From assembly GCA_910585095.1 (NCBI GenBank), contig CAJUBU010000011.1, positions 5,507-69,506 on the forward strand: 64,000 nucleotides of DNA. The letters run 5' to 3'. This document shows positions 36,626 to 45,240 of this stretch, in pieces. The notes beneath the pieces were generated by a model. It made no database searches and had not been told where the DNA came from. It was given only the letters and a program-made list of their open reading frames with translations. Within the stretch, counting starts at the first letter, position 1. Every line of letters starts with the position of its first letter. Source of the DNA: an uncultured Lachnospira sp. (lineage in GTDB: Bacteria > Bacillota > Clostridia > Lachnospirales > Lachnospiraceae). The position numbers and the translations under genes were made by a program.

Positions 36626-38062
36626 ATGGCAGGTATTGGAATAAAATTAAATAAATTTTTCGAGAAAAGCTCTGTGACCAGCTATATTGTGGGGTCAGGC
36701 TACAGTGTTATATCAACCATAGCGCCAATGTTGGTTGTTATTGGTGTTATACTCATTATGCAGGCTATATTGGGTTATAGCGATGCATCGTACAGTAATA
36801 AACAGTTATTTCAGTCAACGGTTTTGTATGTGTTTATATTTTCTTTGTTGGGTTCGTCATTGCTTAATGCAGTGCTGTCAAAGTATGTATCCGATGTCAT
36901 TTTTAAAGAAGAGTATGATAATATTATGGCGGCGTTTTATTTAGGTCTTGCCTTAAATCTTATATTAGACTGTATTATGTATATTCCATTTACAATACAT
37001 GAGCATTTTGTCGGCAAAGTGGGAATCGGCTATATTCTTACTTCCATTGCTTGTTTTTTGTCCTTGTCTCTGGTGTTTTATACCATGCTTTATCTGTCGC
37101 TTTGTAAAGATTATGGAAAAGTCTCCCTGTTTTATATTATTGGAATGACGATTTCTGTACTTTTTTCATTATTGCTAGTTAAAGTATTTCATGTAGAAGT
37201 AACCTATGCAATGTTATTATCCTTAACTATTGGTTTTTTTATTATAGCCTGTCTTGGATATGCCTTGTTAAGGCAGTATTTTACGAAAAACAGCGGCAAA
37301 TATAAAGAAGTATTTTTATATATCTGTAAATTTTGGAGATTAATATTAGCTAATTTTTTCTATACTTTAGGACTTTATATACACAATTTTGTCTTTTGGA
37401 ATACATCGCTTAGAAATGTGGTAGTCCATTCTTTTGTATATGCAGAAAGTTATGATTTTGCTACGTGTATTGCCATGTTTACCAATATATCGGCGTCTGT
37501 AATCTTTGTGGCATTGGTCGAGATGCGCTTTAATGCAAGATACAAACAATATTCTGAGGCGATTATTGGAGGGCGTTTGCTGGATATAACAAAGACAAAG
37601 AGCAGAATGTTTAGAATGCTTGCAGACCAAATAATGAGTATGGTGCGAATCCAATTTATTATATCAACCGTTGTATTTTTGATATGTATGCTTGTATTGC
37701 AAAAATTAGGTTACAGCGGTGTTGTTATTCAGCTATATCCTTGTTTGGCGGCAGGATATTTTATTATGTATATTATGTATAGTACTTTTTTGTTTTTGTA
37801 TTATTTTAATGATATTACAGGTTCGCTTATCACATCTTTTCTTTTTGTACTATTTACGCTGATATTTAGTATTATCAGCTCGAAGCTTGATATTATATGG
37901 TATGGTGCAGGATTAGTTATAGGTTCTTTTATTGCATGGACTTATGGATATTTTCGATTAAAGTGGCTTGAAAAAAATATTGAGTATCATATTTTTTGCA
38001 ATGGTACAATACTAGACCAAGTAGTTGGAGATAAGCCAGCGTCTAAAGTATATCAAAAATAG
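36626..38062 (+). CDS. pelG: PelG-like polysaccharide flippase
   Basis: A 478-residue membrane protein with about 12 helices, belonging to the MATE/MOP-like group that includes PelG. The N-terminus MAGIGIKLNKFFEKSSVTSYIVGSGYSVISTIAPMLVVIG is the PelG pattern. PelG exports the growing polymer across the membrane in complex with PelD, PelE and PelF. A 115-base spacer after pelF holds no strong terminator. AATGAGG precedes the start. Confidence 0.88.
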   Translation: MAGIGIKLNKFFEKSSVTSYIVGSGYSVISTIAPMLVVIGVILIMQAILGYSDASYSNKQLFQSTVLYVFIFSLLGSSLLNAVLSKYVSDVIFKEEYDNIMAAFYLGLALNLILDCIMYIPFTIHEHFVGKVGIGYILTSIACFLSLSLVFYTMLYLSLCKDYGKVSLFYIIGMTISVLFSLLLVKVFHVEVTYAMLLSLTIGFFIIACLGYALLRQYFTKNSGKYKEVFLYICKFWRLILANFFYTLGLYIHNFVFWNTSLRNVVVHSFVYAESYDFATCIAMFTNISASVIFVALVEMRFNARYKQYSEAIIGGRLLDITKTKSRMFRMLADQIMSMVRIQFIISTVVFLICMLVLQKLGYSGVVIQLYPCLAAGYFIMYIMYSTFLFLYYFNDITGSLITSFLFVLFTLIFSIISSKLDIIWYGAGLVIGSFIAWTYGYFRLKWLEKNIEYHIFCNGTILDQVVGDKPASKVYQK

Positions 38063-38076
38063 AAATGAGGTTTCAT

Positions 38077-38457
38077 ATGAATGGTGAAATTTTACGATTA
38101 TGTGTTGTTATCGTGGGCGTTCTTTTTATTACTCTTTGTTTATTGACCTATATACGAAAAAATTTAACAGAAAAATTTACATGGATGTGGTTGTTTTTTG
38201 GCATTATTTTGATTTTATCAGGAATTGTACCTGTATTTTCTGATTGGATTACAACATTCAATGACAGTGGATATATATTAGCTGCCATTATTGCTGTTAT
38301 TATTGTATGGTTTATGTTTGTTGTCACAAAGGAAATTGCACGATTAAGACGAAGAAACCAAGAGCTTGCTATGCACGTTTCTTTGTTAAATCAGGAGAAT
38401 GAGCGGATTTTAGCGAGGCTTTCAAAGATGACAGGTGAGGATAAATCAAAAATATGA
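38077..38457 (+). CDS. DUF2304 small membrane protein
   Basis: A 126-residue protein with three hydrophobic helices followed by a basic amphipathic coil (RLRRRNQELAMHVSLLNQENERILARL). This is the layout of DUF2304, a small partner of lipid-linked glycosyltransferases, usually adjacent to a GT2 of the type found at 39711. ATG 38077 is chosen because GAGG at 38067-38070 overlaps the ATG at 38065. Its stop overlaps the start of the next gene (ATGA). Confidence 0.8.
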   Translation: MNGEILRLCVVIVGVLFITLCLLTYIRKNLTEKFTWMWLFFGIILILSGIVPVFSDWITTFNDSGYILAAIIAVIIVWFMFVVTKEIARLRRRNQELAMHVSLLNQENERILARLSKMTGEDKSKI

Positions 38458-39677
38458 AAAAAAAGATATTGTTTGTTATTAATACATTGGGAAGAGCAGG
38501 TGCCGAAACTGCTTTAATAGCACTTTTAAACAATATGGATACAAAAAAATATGATATTTATTTGTATGTCGTGTTAAATCAGGGGGAGATGGCAGAGGAA
38601 TTGCCATCCTATGTAAAGCTTCTCAATAAACATTACTGTAAGGAGTCTGTATTATCCTCCAAAGGAAAAAAGGTATTGATAAGAGGAATCCTGAAAAAAA
38701 TATTTGTACATGGGGCAATATTTAAAAATAGTTTATATATTATAAGTAATGCTTTAAGTATGATAAAAAACAAGCAAGGTTTATTGTTTGACAAATTGTT
38801 ATGGAAAGTAGTTTCTGATGGAAGTGAACGTTTTAACACTAAATTTGATTTAGCAGTTGCCTATCTGGAAGGGGCGTCAGCATACTATGTAAGGGATTAT
38901 GTCAATGCGCCGGTAAAAGCTGGATTTATACATATTGATTATGAACTTGCAGGGTATACTAGAAAATTAGATAGAGACTGTTATAAGGAATATACAAAAA
39001 TATTTACGGTTTCTGATGAAGTAAAAGAGCATTTTCTTCATATTTATCCAGATTGCAAGGATAAGACTGCCGTTTTTCATAATATGCTTAATGTAAAGTC
39101 TATAATCAGTAAATCCAAACAAAAAATAAATGATACAGTATTTGTAAAAGAAGATGGCAGAACGCTTCTTTTGACGGTAGGAAGACTTACAAAACAAAAG
39201 GGATTTGATATTGCCATAAAGGCACTTAGGATATTAATAAAAAAAGGGTATAATGTATACTGGATGATACTTGGCGATGGACCAGAACGTAATACGCTTA
39301 GCAATTTAGCGGCAAAAGAAGGTGTATCACAGCGGTTTATTTTGGCAGGCGCTAAAGAAAATCCATATCCATATTATGTCGCAACAGATATATACGTTCA
39401 TGCGACTCGATTTGAAGGTAAAAGTATAGCTATTCAAGAAGCACAAATACTTGGCTGTCCGATTATTGCTTCCGATTGCAGCGGCAACAGGGAGCAGATA
39501 GAAAGTGGTGAAAATGGATTATTGTGTAACTTTAATCCAAAAGATATTGCGGATGCGATAGAATCACTTATCAAAGAGCCGACAAGGGCCAAAATATTTG
39601 GGAAAAATGCTTTAAAGGTAAAAGTGGATTATAGCAAAGAATTAGAGATGATAGATGCGCTGTTAGAAAATCCGTAG
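38454..39677 (+). CDS. GT4 family glycosyltransferase
   Basis: A 407-residue GT-B fold glycosyltransferase, different from PelF. The N-terminus KKKILFVINTLGRAGAETALIALL has the acceptor-side loop; TVGRLTKQKGFDIAIKAL and the EX7E motif (E321 to E329 in FEGKSIAIQEAQ) form the nucleotide-sugar site, followed by SGNREQIESGENGLL. It is likely a cytosolic transferase that adds a sugar to a lipid-linked or polymer acceptor. It is translationally coupled to the DUF2304 gene. Confidence 0.88.
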   Translation: MKKKILFVINTLGRAGAETALIALLNNMDTKKYDIYLYVVLNQGEMAEELPSYVKLLNKHYCKESVLSSKGKKVLIRGILKKIFVHGAIFKNSLYIISNALSMIKNKQGLLFDKLLWKVVSDGSERFNTKFDLAVAYLEGASAYYVRDYVNAPVKAGFIHIDYELAGYTRKLDRDCYKEYTKIFTVSDEVKEHFLHIYPDCKDKTAVFHNMLNVKSIISKSKQKINDTVFVKEDGRTLLLTVGRLTKQKGFDIAIKALRILIKKGYNVYWMILGDGPERNTLSNLAAKEGVSQRFILAGAKENPYPYYVATDIYVHATRFEGKSIAIQEAQILGCPIIASDCSGNREQIESGENGLLCNFNPKDIADAIESLIKEPTRAKIFGKNALKVKVDYSKELEMIDALLENP

Positions 39678-39710
39678 TTGTTTGATGATATTTACAGCAT
39701 GGAGGATATT

Positions 39711-40493
39711 ATGCAAAAAGAAGTATTAATAATTATTCCCGCATATAATGAAGAACATAATATTGAGCAGGTGCTTAAAAATCTTGAAAGTCCTGACATT
39801 GCTGAATTTGCAGATATCTTAGTGATGAATGATGCATCGCTTGACAACACTAATTGGATAGCAAAAGCTCATAGACATGCTGTTGTGACGCATGTGTTTA
39901 ATCTGGGTTATGGCAGTGCATTGCAGTTAGGCTATAAATATGCCATCCGCTACCATTATAAATATGTTATTCAAATGGATGCGGATGGTCAGCATGATGT
40001 ATGTAATGTTACAAATATATATAAAACATTAAAAACAAAATACGATGGGGAATATCCAGATATTGTGTTAGGTTCTAGGTATTTAGCAGATAGCTCACCT
40101 TTTGAAGTATCTTTTTTAAAAGAGTTGGCTTATAAAATGTTTCGAGGCATTATTAAACTGATAACAAAAAGAACCATTATGGACCCGACATCAGGATTGC
40201 AGGGATTAAGCTGGAGAGCAGTATTAGACTATTCTAAATATGGCAATTTTGATGACCGTTACCCAGATGCCAATATGCTTACAAGTATGATTTTAAAAGG
40301 ATATAATGTTGTAGAGATACCAGCCGTTATGCACACAAGGAGCTATGGAATGAGCATGCACTCAGGTTTGATAAAGCCTATTGGATATATGTTTCATATG
40401 ATGCTTAGTATTGTGGGGGTTGTGTTAAGGCAGAAAAAACATCAAATACCACAAAACGTTGACAGTGAAAAAAATAAAAAGGAGGTGAAATAG
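39711..40493 (+). CDS. GT2 family glycosyltransferase (DPM1/GtrB-like)
   Basis: A 260-residue GT-A fold enzyme. LIIIPAYNEEHNIEQVL opens the nucleotide-binding domain, and MDADGQHD (D90, D92) gives the metal-binding DxD. DPTSGLQG and the basic C-terminus fit polyprenyl-phosphate sugar transferases such as dolichol-phosphate mannose synthase-like enzymes. DUF2304 upstream is the usual partner. ATG 39711 with GGAGG at 39701-39705 is preferred over the upstream TTG. It probably provides a lipid-linked sugar, possibly for the large GT-C-like protein at 30766. Confidence 0.9.
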   Translation: MQKEVLIIIPAYNEEHNIEQVLKNLESPDIAEFADILVMNDASLDNTNWIAKAHRHAVVTHVFNLGYGSALQLGYKYAIRYHYKYVIQMDADGQHDVCNVTNIYKTLKTKYDGEYPDIVLGSRYLADSSPFEVSFLKELAYKMFRGIIKLITKRTIMDPTSGLQGLSWRAVLDYSKYGNFDDRYPDANMLTSMILKGYNVVEIPAVMHTRSYGMSMHSGLIKPIGYMFHMMLSIVGVVLRQKKHQIPQNVDSEKNKKEVK

Positions 40494-40610
40494 AGAAAAA
40501 GGAAAATGTTTCTAAGTTTATACAAGTAATAATAATATTTGTCACAAAATTAACCGATTAAGAATGAAAGTTTGTGTGAAAAACAGCGCAAAAATGGAGA
40601 TTATATAAAA

Positions 40611-41732
40611 ATGCGTAAATTTAATATAATACAAAATGTAATTGGCACAGGAAGGGGCTGGTTTAGTATCTTTCCATTTAAATTGTCCGAATCTTACGAT
40701 TTTGAAGAAATGAAATGGTGTTTAAAAAAAGAGGAATCTTTAGTTTTGGCACGAATTAATATCGGTGAATATAATCAGATGGAAATTCCAGATAAGGCAT
40801 TAAAAAATTTTCAAAAGATTATGCAGTTTTTTCGGAAATATGAAAAAAAGGTTATATTGAGATTTGTGTATGATGAAACAGGACAGGGGCTTATCAATGA
40901 ACCTTCTTCTTTAAGGATAATATTAGAGCATATTAGGCAAGTTGGTTTAATAATGGAAAAAAACAGTGATATTATTCTTACAACACAGGGAACATTTGTA
41001 GGCAGTTGGGGAGAGATGCATACAAGCCGTTATATTAATAAAGAAAATATAGCAGATGTAATTGTCGCACTTTATAAAGCTACAAATGGAACGGTTAGAA
41101 TGGCTGTACGCAGACCTTCTCAGCATAGAGAATTATACGATGAATTAAGTATGCGTCGATTACCTGCTGATGAGATTATGTCAATGGTTGGCATATATGA
41201 TGATGCATTGATGGCATCCGTTGATGATTATGGCACATTTGATTTATCGGATATTGGAGCAGACAAAAATTATGTTGCAAAAATAGGGGAAAGCTTGCCT
41301 GTTGGGGGTGAAGCAGTAAATGCAAATATTGAAAATGATGGACAGAAAGCCATTCTTTATTTGAAAAAATTACATATATCGTATTTAAACAGTCAATATG
41401 ATTTGCAAGTTCTTGATAAATGGAAAAGCGAGCAGATGTCAACAGGAATAAGTGTATATGATTATATTACAAAAAATTTGGGGGCTGTTCTTCAAATTCG
41501 CAAAATAAAGGAGGATATCATTGGAAAATATATCCGAGTAATCATTGCCAATACAGGATTTGCGGCATTATATCAAGATGCATATCTTGTTATTAGCAAT
41601 GAAGATGGAAGTATTGTATTTCAGTCTGAAACATTAAAAGGATTACAGAGTGAGGCGGATATTGATGTTTTGGTTAAAAAAAATATGCTGCCCAACAATA
41701 AAATATTAAATGTAACGATTTTATATAATTAA
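40611..41732 (+). CDS. DUF4874/DUF4832 family protein without signal
   Basis: A 373-residue cytosolic protein, predicted beta/alpha barrel plus a C-terminal beta domain, of the DUF4874-DUF4832 type. Motifs include NVIGTGRGWF, LRFVYDETGQGLINEP, TTQGTFVGSWGEMHTSRY, RRPSQHREL and PVGGEAVNANI, similar to glycoside hydrolase folds. It has no export signal. It is convergent with a close relative on the other strand at 41866, which is membrane anchored. ATG 40611 is taken; GGAG at 40596-40599 is slightly far. Substrate and activity are unknown, but the place at the end of a polysaccharide operon suggests action on that polymer or its precursors. Confidence 0.75.
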   Translation: MRKFNIIQNVIGTGRGWFSIFPFKLSESYDFEEMKWCLKKEESLVLARINIGEYNQMEIPDKALKNFQKIMQFFRKYEKKVILRFVYDETGQGLINEPSSLRIILEHIRQVGLIMEKNSDIILTTQGTFVGSWGEMHTSRYINKENIADVIVALYKATNGTVRMAVRRPSQHRELYDELSMRRLPADEIMSMVGIYDDALMASVDDYGTFDLSDIGADKNYVAKIGESLPVGGEAVNANIENDGQKAILYLKKLHISYLNSQYDLQVLDKWKSEQMSTGISVYDYITKNLGAVLQIRKIKEDIIGKYIRVIIANTGFAALYQDAYLVISNEDGSIVFQSETLKGLQSEADIDVLVKKNMLPNNKILNVTILYN

Positions 41733-41760
41733 AAAAATAAATTTCACGTCCAATTAAATT

Positions 41761-41840
41761 TATTCCTGCGAGCAACGAGCCAAGCGGACATGCTTGTGGC
41801 ATGTTTGCCTTTCCATTTGACTGTGAAAAGGCAGGAAATA
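41761..41840. repeat. Family A structured repeat between convergent genes
   Basis: The copy begins ATTCCTGCGAGCAACGAGCC. TTCCTGC pairs with GCAGGAA at the other end, and ACATGC/GCATGT forms an inner hairpin. It lies between two convergent genes and can act as a bidirectional terminator. Confidence 0.65.
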
Positions 41841-41865
41841 TTTGTATTTTATATATAAATATTCT

Positions 41866-43341
41866 TTATATTCCTTGTTTAATGTGAATAGTTCCGATTT
41901 TATATCCATTTTCAGTTAATGGTATATCATTGGCAAATTGGATAACTTCGTTTTTTTCAGAATGATTATTATTATCTGTATTGTTTTGATTGTATATTTT
42001 TATATAAATGTCATAAACACCTTCTTCAATGGATTGTATGGGAAATGAAGTATCCATTGTTACAACAGAATTTGGCTGCCAATCGCTTGTGTAGAGAGCA
42101 GTCGTAATGTCTTTTGAAAAAGAAAATATTTCTGTATTCGTAGTTTTTTTGGTATCCATAGCATTATTGGAATTTATTTTTACAAGGTTTAACATTCCAT
42201 TAAAATCATGGTATGAGGAAGAAAAACCTACATTTTTAATATCTAGTTTTAATGTAAAAATATCGTTAAATGGCTTATAGTTTATAGAAGAATCAACAAA
42301 AGTATATCGGTAGCCTAAATGTGCTGTTATATAATCATAGCCCGTAATACCGTTAAAAATATCATTTCCTTCATATATCTGTGTTTTCCATTTGTCAATG
42401 ACTGTTGTATCATGCAAGCAGTTTAAATAGGAAACGTGCATTGTTGACAAGGCAGCAATAGCATTGTCAATATCGTTTAAAGGATTCTCTAAAACAACTT
42501 CTCCTCCGTTTGGAACATTTTTACACAATTTATTTTGGTAATCTAATTCTTGTGTACGATTGCCTTTTGAGGCATAATTTTCTTCTGTAAATGTATCACT
42601 AGCAGCGCCATAGGTTCCTAAATCAAGGTCTGAGCCAAGCATTCCATCATTATATAAACCAATACGATTGTTTTCTGGAATGGAAGCTGTTTGAAGAATG
42701 GTTCTTAGCTGTTGAGGTGTTCGCACTGACAAAAAAATATCTTTTGATATCAAACTATCAAGATGATTTGCCAATATTGTCATGGAATCTGTACTCATAT
42801 AATTGGAATTGTTCATCTCTGCATGATTTCCCACAAATATACCCTGTAATATATATACATTATCCGTATGCAAATTGACAATTTGAGATGTTTGTTCCAT
42901 ATGTTTTTTGATGATGGATATATTGGAAGGTTCTGTTTCCATAGCCTTGCCATCCCAATCGTACATAAATCGGAGAATGAGATGATGTTTTCCATTATTC
43001 CACATCGTTAAAATCCTATCCATTTGTTTTAGTGCATTATCGGATAAGTCTTTATCATTAAAATTTTTAAGATTGATTTCAATTAATGCAAGTCTTGTAT
43101 TGCTGCAAGTTTTTATATATCGGTTGGTTAAGTCGTCAAAATGGTTATAGGCATCATCAGTTATCATATAGGTGCATATCTGATACCAGCCGCAATAAGG
43201 ATTGTCAAGGAATTGAGCAGTTTCTTTAAATTCATTTGAAGTATATTTGATGGTATAGTAGTTTTTATTAATCCAAGAAAATGTAAAAATACATATCAAT
43301 ATGGACATACATGCAATCAATACAAGGATTATTTTTTTCAT
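41866..43341 (-). CDS. Membrane-anchored DUF4874/DUF4832 family protein
   Basis: A 491-residue paralog of the protein at 40611, with an N-terminal membrane anchor (LVLIACMSILICIFTFSWI). Shared features are NPYCGWYQI, ALIEINLKNFND, LRFMYDWDGKAMETEP, LQGIFVGNHAEMN, VRTPQQLRTIL, YNDGMLGSDLDLGTYG, and a C-terminal beta domain. It probably acts outside the membrane. The start (reverse strand, 43341) is preceded by AAAGGT; the frame could extend to 43551 but that part has no bacterial gene character. Its position facing the end of the pel-like operon suggests a role in processing the exported polymer. Confidence 0.78.
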   Translation of the reverse strand: MKKIILVLIACMSILICIFTFSWINKNYYTIKYTSNEFKETAQFLDNPYCGWYQICTYMITDDAYNHFDDLTNRYIKTCSNTRLALIEINLKNFNDKDLSDNALKQMDRILTMWNNGKHHLILRFMYDWDGKAMETEPSNISIIKKHMEQTSQIVNLHTDNVYILQGIFVGNHAEMNNSNYMSTDSMTILANHLDSLISKDIFLSVRTPQQLRTILQTASIPENNRIGLYNDGMLGSDLDLGTYGAASDTFTEENYASKGNRTQELDYQNKLCKNVPNGGEVVLENPLNDIDNAIAALSTMHVSYLNCLHDTTVIDKWKTQIYEGNDIFNGITGYDYITAHLGYRYTFVDSSINYKPFNDIFTLKLDIKNVGFSSSYHDFNGMLNLVKINSNNAMDTKKTTNTEIFSFSKDITTALYTSDWQPNSVVTMDTSFPIQSIEEGVYDIYIKIYNQNNTDNNNHSEKNEVIQFANDIPLTENGYKIGTIHIKQGI

Positions 43342-43536
43342 TAATTTAAACCTTTCATTTTTATAAAAATATAGATTATAAAGATTAATAAAGCGATATG
43401 TAGTGAAGCGGTTATTTAAAAATAGAATAATAACTATTATAGTATAGAATTGAGAATAAATAAATGGTAAAATTATTTTGTTTAATGTTGTGAGTGATAA
43501 GTTAAGGAATGTATTATAAAGAAAAATTTTACTATT
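43342..43536. other. Upstream region of the membrane-anchored DUF4832 gene
   Basis: This AT-rich stretch lies upstream of the minus-strand gene. I see no gene or convincing promoter pair. A long minus-strand frame crosses it but appears to be chance. A family A repeat follows. Confidence 0.4.
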
Positions 43537-43654
43537 TATTCCTGCGAGCAATGAGCCAAGTGCCGTGCTTGCACGAGCATAAAGTTAGCAAGCTGACTTG
43601 GCGAATGCCGCGAGGGTCAAGGACCCCGTTACTTGCAGTGGGGTCTTTGATTGG
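43537..43654 (+). repeat. Family A structured repeat
   Basis: It begins TTATTCCTGCGAGCAATGAG. TCAAGGACCCC at 43617-43627 pairs with GGGGTCTTTGA at 43640-43650 (one G-U), and an outer GCCAAGT/ACTTGGC pair encloses an inner loop. It lies just upstream of the nucleotidyltransferase gene at 43688. Confidence 0.7.
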
Positions 43655-43687
43655 TATTAAATGAAAGAGAAAGGGATATAAACCAAT

Positions 43688-44896
43688 ATGAAAAGCTATG
43701 AATATATTTTGTTAAAATTATTAAACGCACAATTAACAAAGAATAATAAAATTCTTACCGCTGATATCTTTGTAAAAACCGTTCTTCAACTGTCGGACAG
43801 TGATTGGTGGAATCTTATAAAATTAGCACAAAATCATAGTGTATTGTCCATTATTGCAGAAAATGAAGTATTTATTGATAATTGTAATCATGCACAAAAA
43901 GAGTATATTTTTGACGAAGCAAACAAGGTTGTGATGAGAAATTATCGATTATTGTGGCTTGCAAGTAAATATCAAAAAATATTAAATGATGCGGGGATTG
44001 ATTCTGTTTTAATAAAAGGGTTTGCAACAGCGATTTATTATGATGTTCCAGAAGTTAGAAAATCAGGTGATATTGATATATTAATTACCGATAAAAATAA
44101 AGTGGATAAAGCAATTTATGTATTGTTAAGCAAGGGGTTAAAATATGTTGATAAGCAGCATTCCAGCCATCATATTGAATTGGTAAATGACAGAGGAATA
44201 ACGGTTGAATTACATCAAACACTTGCAGAACATTTTGATAATAAGTATATGGATAATCAATTGCAGGATATTGTTAAAGAATATAAAGAGCATAAAGCAA
44301 GCATTTCATTTTTAGGAAATACTCTTTATATTCCATCGGATGGATATAATGCGTTTAGTTTGATTGTACACATGCTACAGCATTATCTAAGGGCAGGATT
44401 TGGATTGAAACTTTTATGCGATTGGGTTGTTTTTTGGAATAGAACGATTAGTGATACAGAAAAAGAACAATTTATATATCAGGTAAAACAACTCCATATG
44501 GAGACTTTTGTAAGTGCTATTACAAGTGTTTGTGTGAGATATTTTGGTCTTTCAAAAGAAAAAGTGTCATTTATGATGAACGAAAAGGAAGATAAAACAC
44601 TTTTGAATGCTATTATAATGGATATTATAGAGGCGGAGGAGTTTGGATATAGTGATAAAAATAGAATGGTCGTTTTGCGTGATTCCAAAATCAATAGCTT
44701 GATAAGAGAATTTCATCATCAAATGGTTATCAATTATCCTAAAATGTCACATTATATTGTTTTATGGCCGATATTATGGGTGTGTACATTGTTGGTATTT
44801 TTGCGCAATAATAAAAAAGTTCGGCATACAAACACTTTTCATATACTAAAAAATGCTAGTAAAAGAAGTCAAATTAGAAAGAGAATGGAAGTGTAA
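43688..44896 (+). CDS. Nucleotidyltransferase family protein (NTP_transf_5 type)
   Basis: A 402-residue protein with a nucleotidyltransferase core: VLIKGFATAIYYDVPEVRKSGDIDILI carries the metal-binding D128 and D130, preceded by the GG-like helix. HSSHHIELVNDRGITVELHQTL is typical of this family. A large helical C-terminal region follows. NTP_transf_5 genes are found with PqqD-like genes in bacterial polysaccharide and PEP-CTERM-type loci; here a PqqD gene heads the neighbouring operon at 27448. The enzymatic reaction is unknown. The last 12 bases are repeated at 46758 as part of a tandem duplication downstream. Confidence 0.78.
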   Translation: MKSYEYILLKLLNAQLTKNNKILTADIFVKTVLQLSDSDWWNLIKLAQNHSVLSIIAENEVFIDNCNHAQKEYIFDEANKVVMRNYRLLWLASKYQKILNDAGIDSVLIKGFATAIYYDVPEVRKSGDIDILITDKNKVDKAIYVLLSKGLKYVDKQHSSHHIELVNDRGITVELHQTLAEHFDNKYMDNQLQDIVKEYKEHKASISFLGNTLYIPSDGYNAFSLIVHMLQHYLRAGFGLKLLCDWVVFWNRTISDTEKEQFIYQVKQLHMETFVSAITSVCVRYFGLSKEKVSFMMNEKEDKTLLNAIIMDIIEAEEFGYSDKNRMVVLRDSKINSLIREFHHQMVINYPKMSHYIVLWPILWVCTLLVFLRNNKKVRHTNTFHILKNASKRSQIRKRMEV

Positions 44897-45165
44897 CGTG
44901 AAAAGAAAATAGAATATAATATTTGTATTAAATAAAAATATACGATATATAATAAATTTTATTTAAGTTCTTGATAATAAAATAAAAATATAGTTGTTTT
45001 AATATTTTAAAAATATTATAATGTTTAATAACAAATCTATCCAGTTGTGAATGTATTGCGAATGTTCGCTTTGGCATAGGTTGGTATATTGATTCTATGA
45101 AAGTGGAAGTTGATAGGTACAAGGGAACAAAAAGTCAAAGCAGCACATATAGGAGGAATTTTATT
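44897..45165 (+). promoter_or_regulatory. Leader region of lipoprotein unit 1
   Basis: An AT-rich region without a gene. A family B core (gtgaatgtattgcgaatgtt, then cgctttggca) lies at 45047-45076, and AGGAGGAA at 45151-45158 is a strong ribosome binding site for the micro-ORF. The same region is repeated in unit 2. Confidence 0.5.
45047..45076 (+). repeat. Family B core in duplicated leader, copy 1
   Basis: GTATTGCGAATGTTCGC followed by TTTGGCA. TTGGCA replaces the usual TTGACT of this repeat family. Confidence 0.45.
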
Positions 45166-45225
45166 ATGAAAAGAAAAGTTTTAAAAACAGGAGCAATTAC
45201 ACTTGCATTAAGTATATTATGTTAA
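45166..45225 (+). CDS. Micro-ORF ending at the lipoprotein start, copy 1
   Basis: A 19-codon frame, MKRKVLKTGAITLALSILC, follows a perfect AGGAGGAA ribosome binding site at ideal spacing. Its stop TAA is directly followed by ATG of the next frame. The sequence looks like the first part of a secretion signal, KR-rich then hydrophobic, ending in a lipobox-like LSILC. It may be a leader for translational coupling, or the remnant of an older secreted protein. The duplicate at 47039 is identical. Confidence 0.5.
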   Translation: MKRKVLKTGAITLALSILC

Positions 45226-45240
45226 ATGTGGGTAGTATTT

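Noticed and set aside
43342..43551. 70-residue N-terminal extension of the minus-strand DUF4832 gene
   Set aside because: The extension has no ribosome binding site, is composed of AT-rich low-quality sequence, and the internal start at 43341 gives a proper membrane anchor after AAAGGT.
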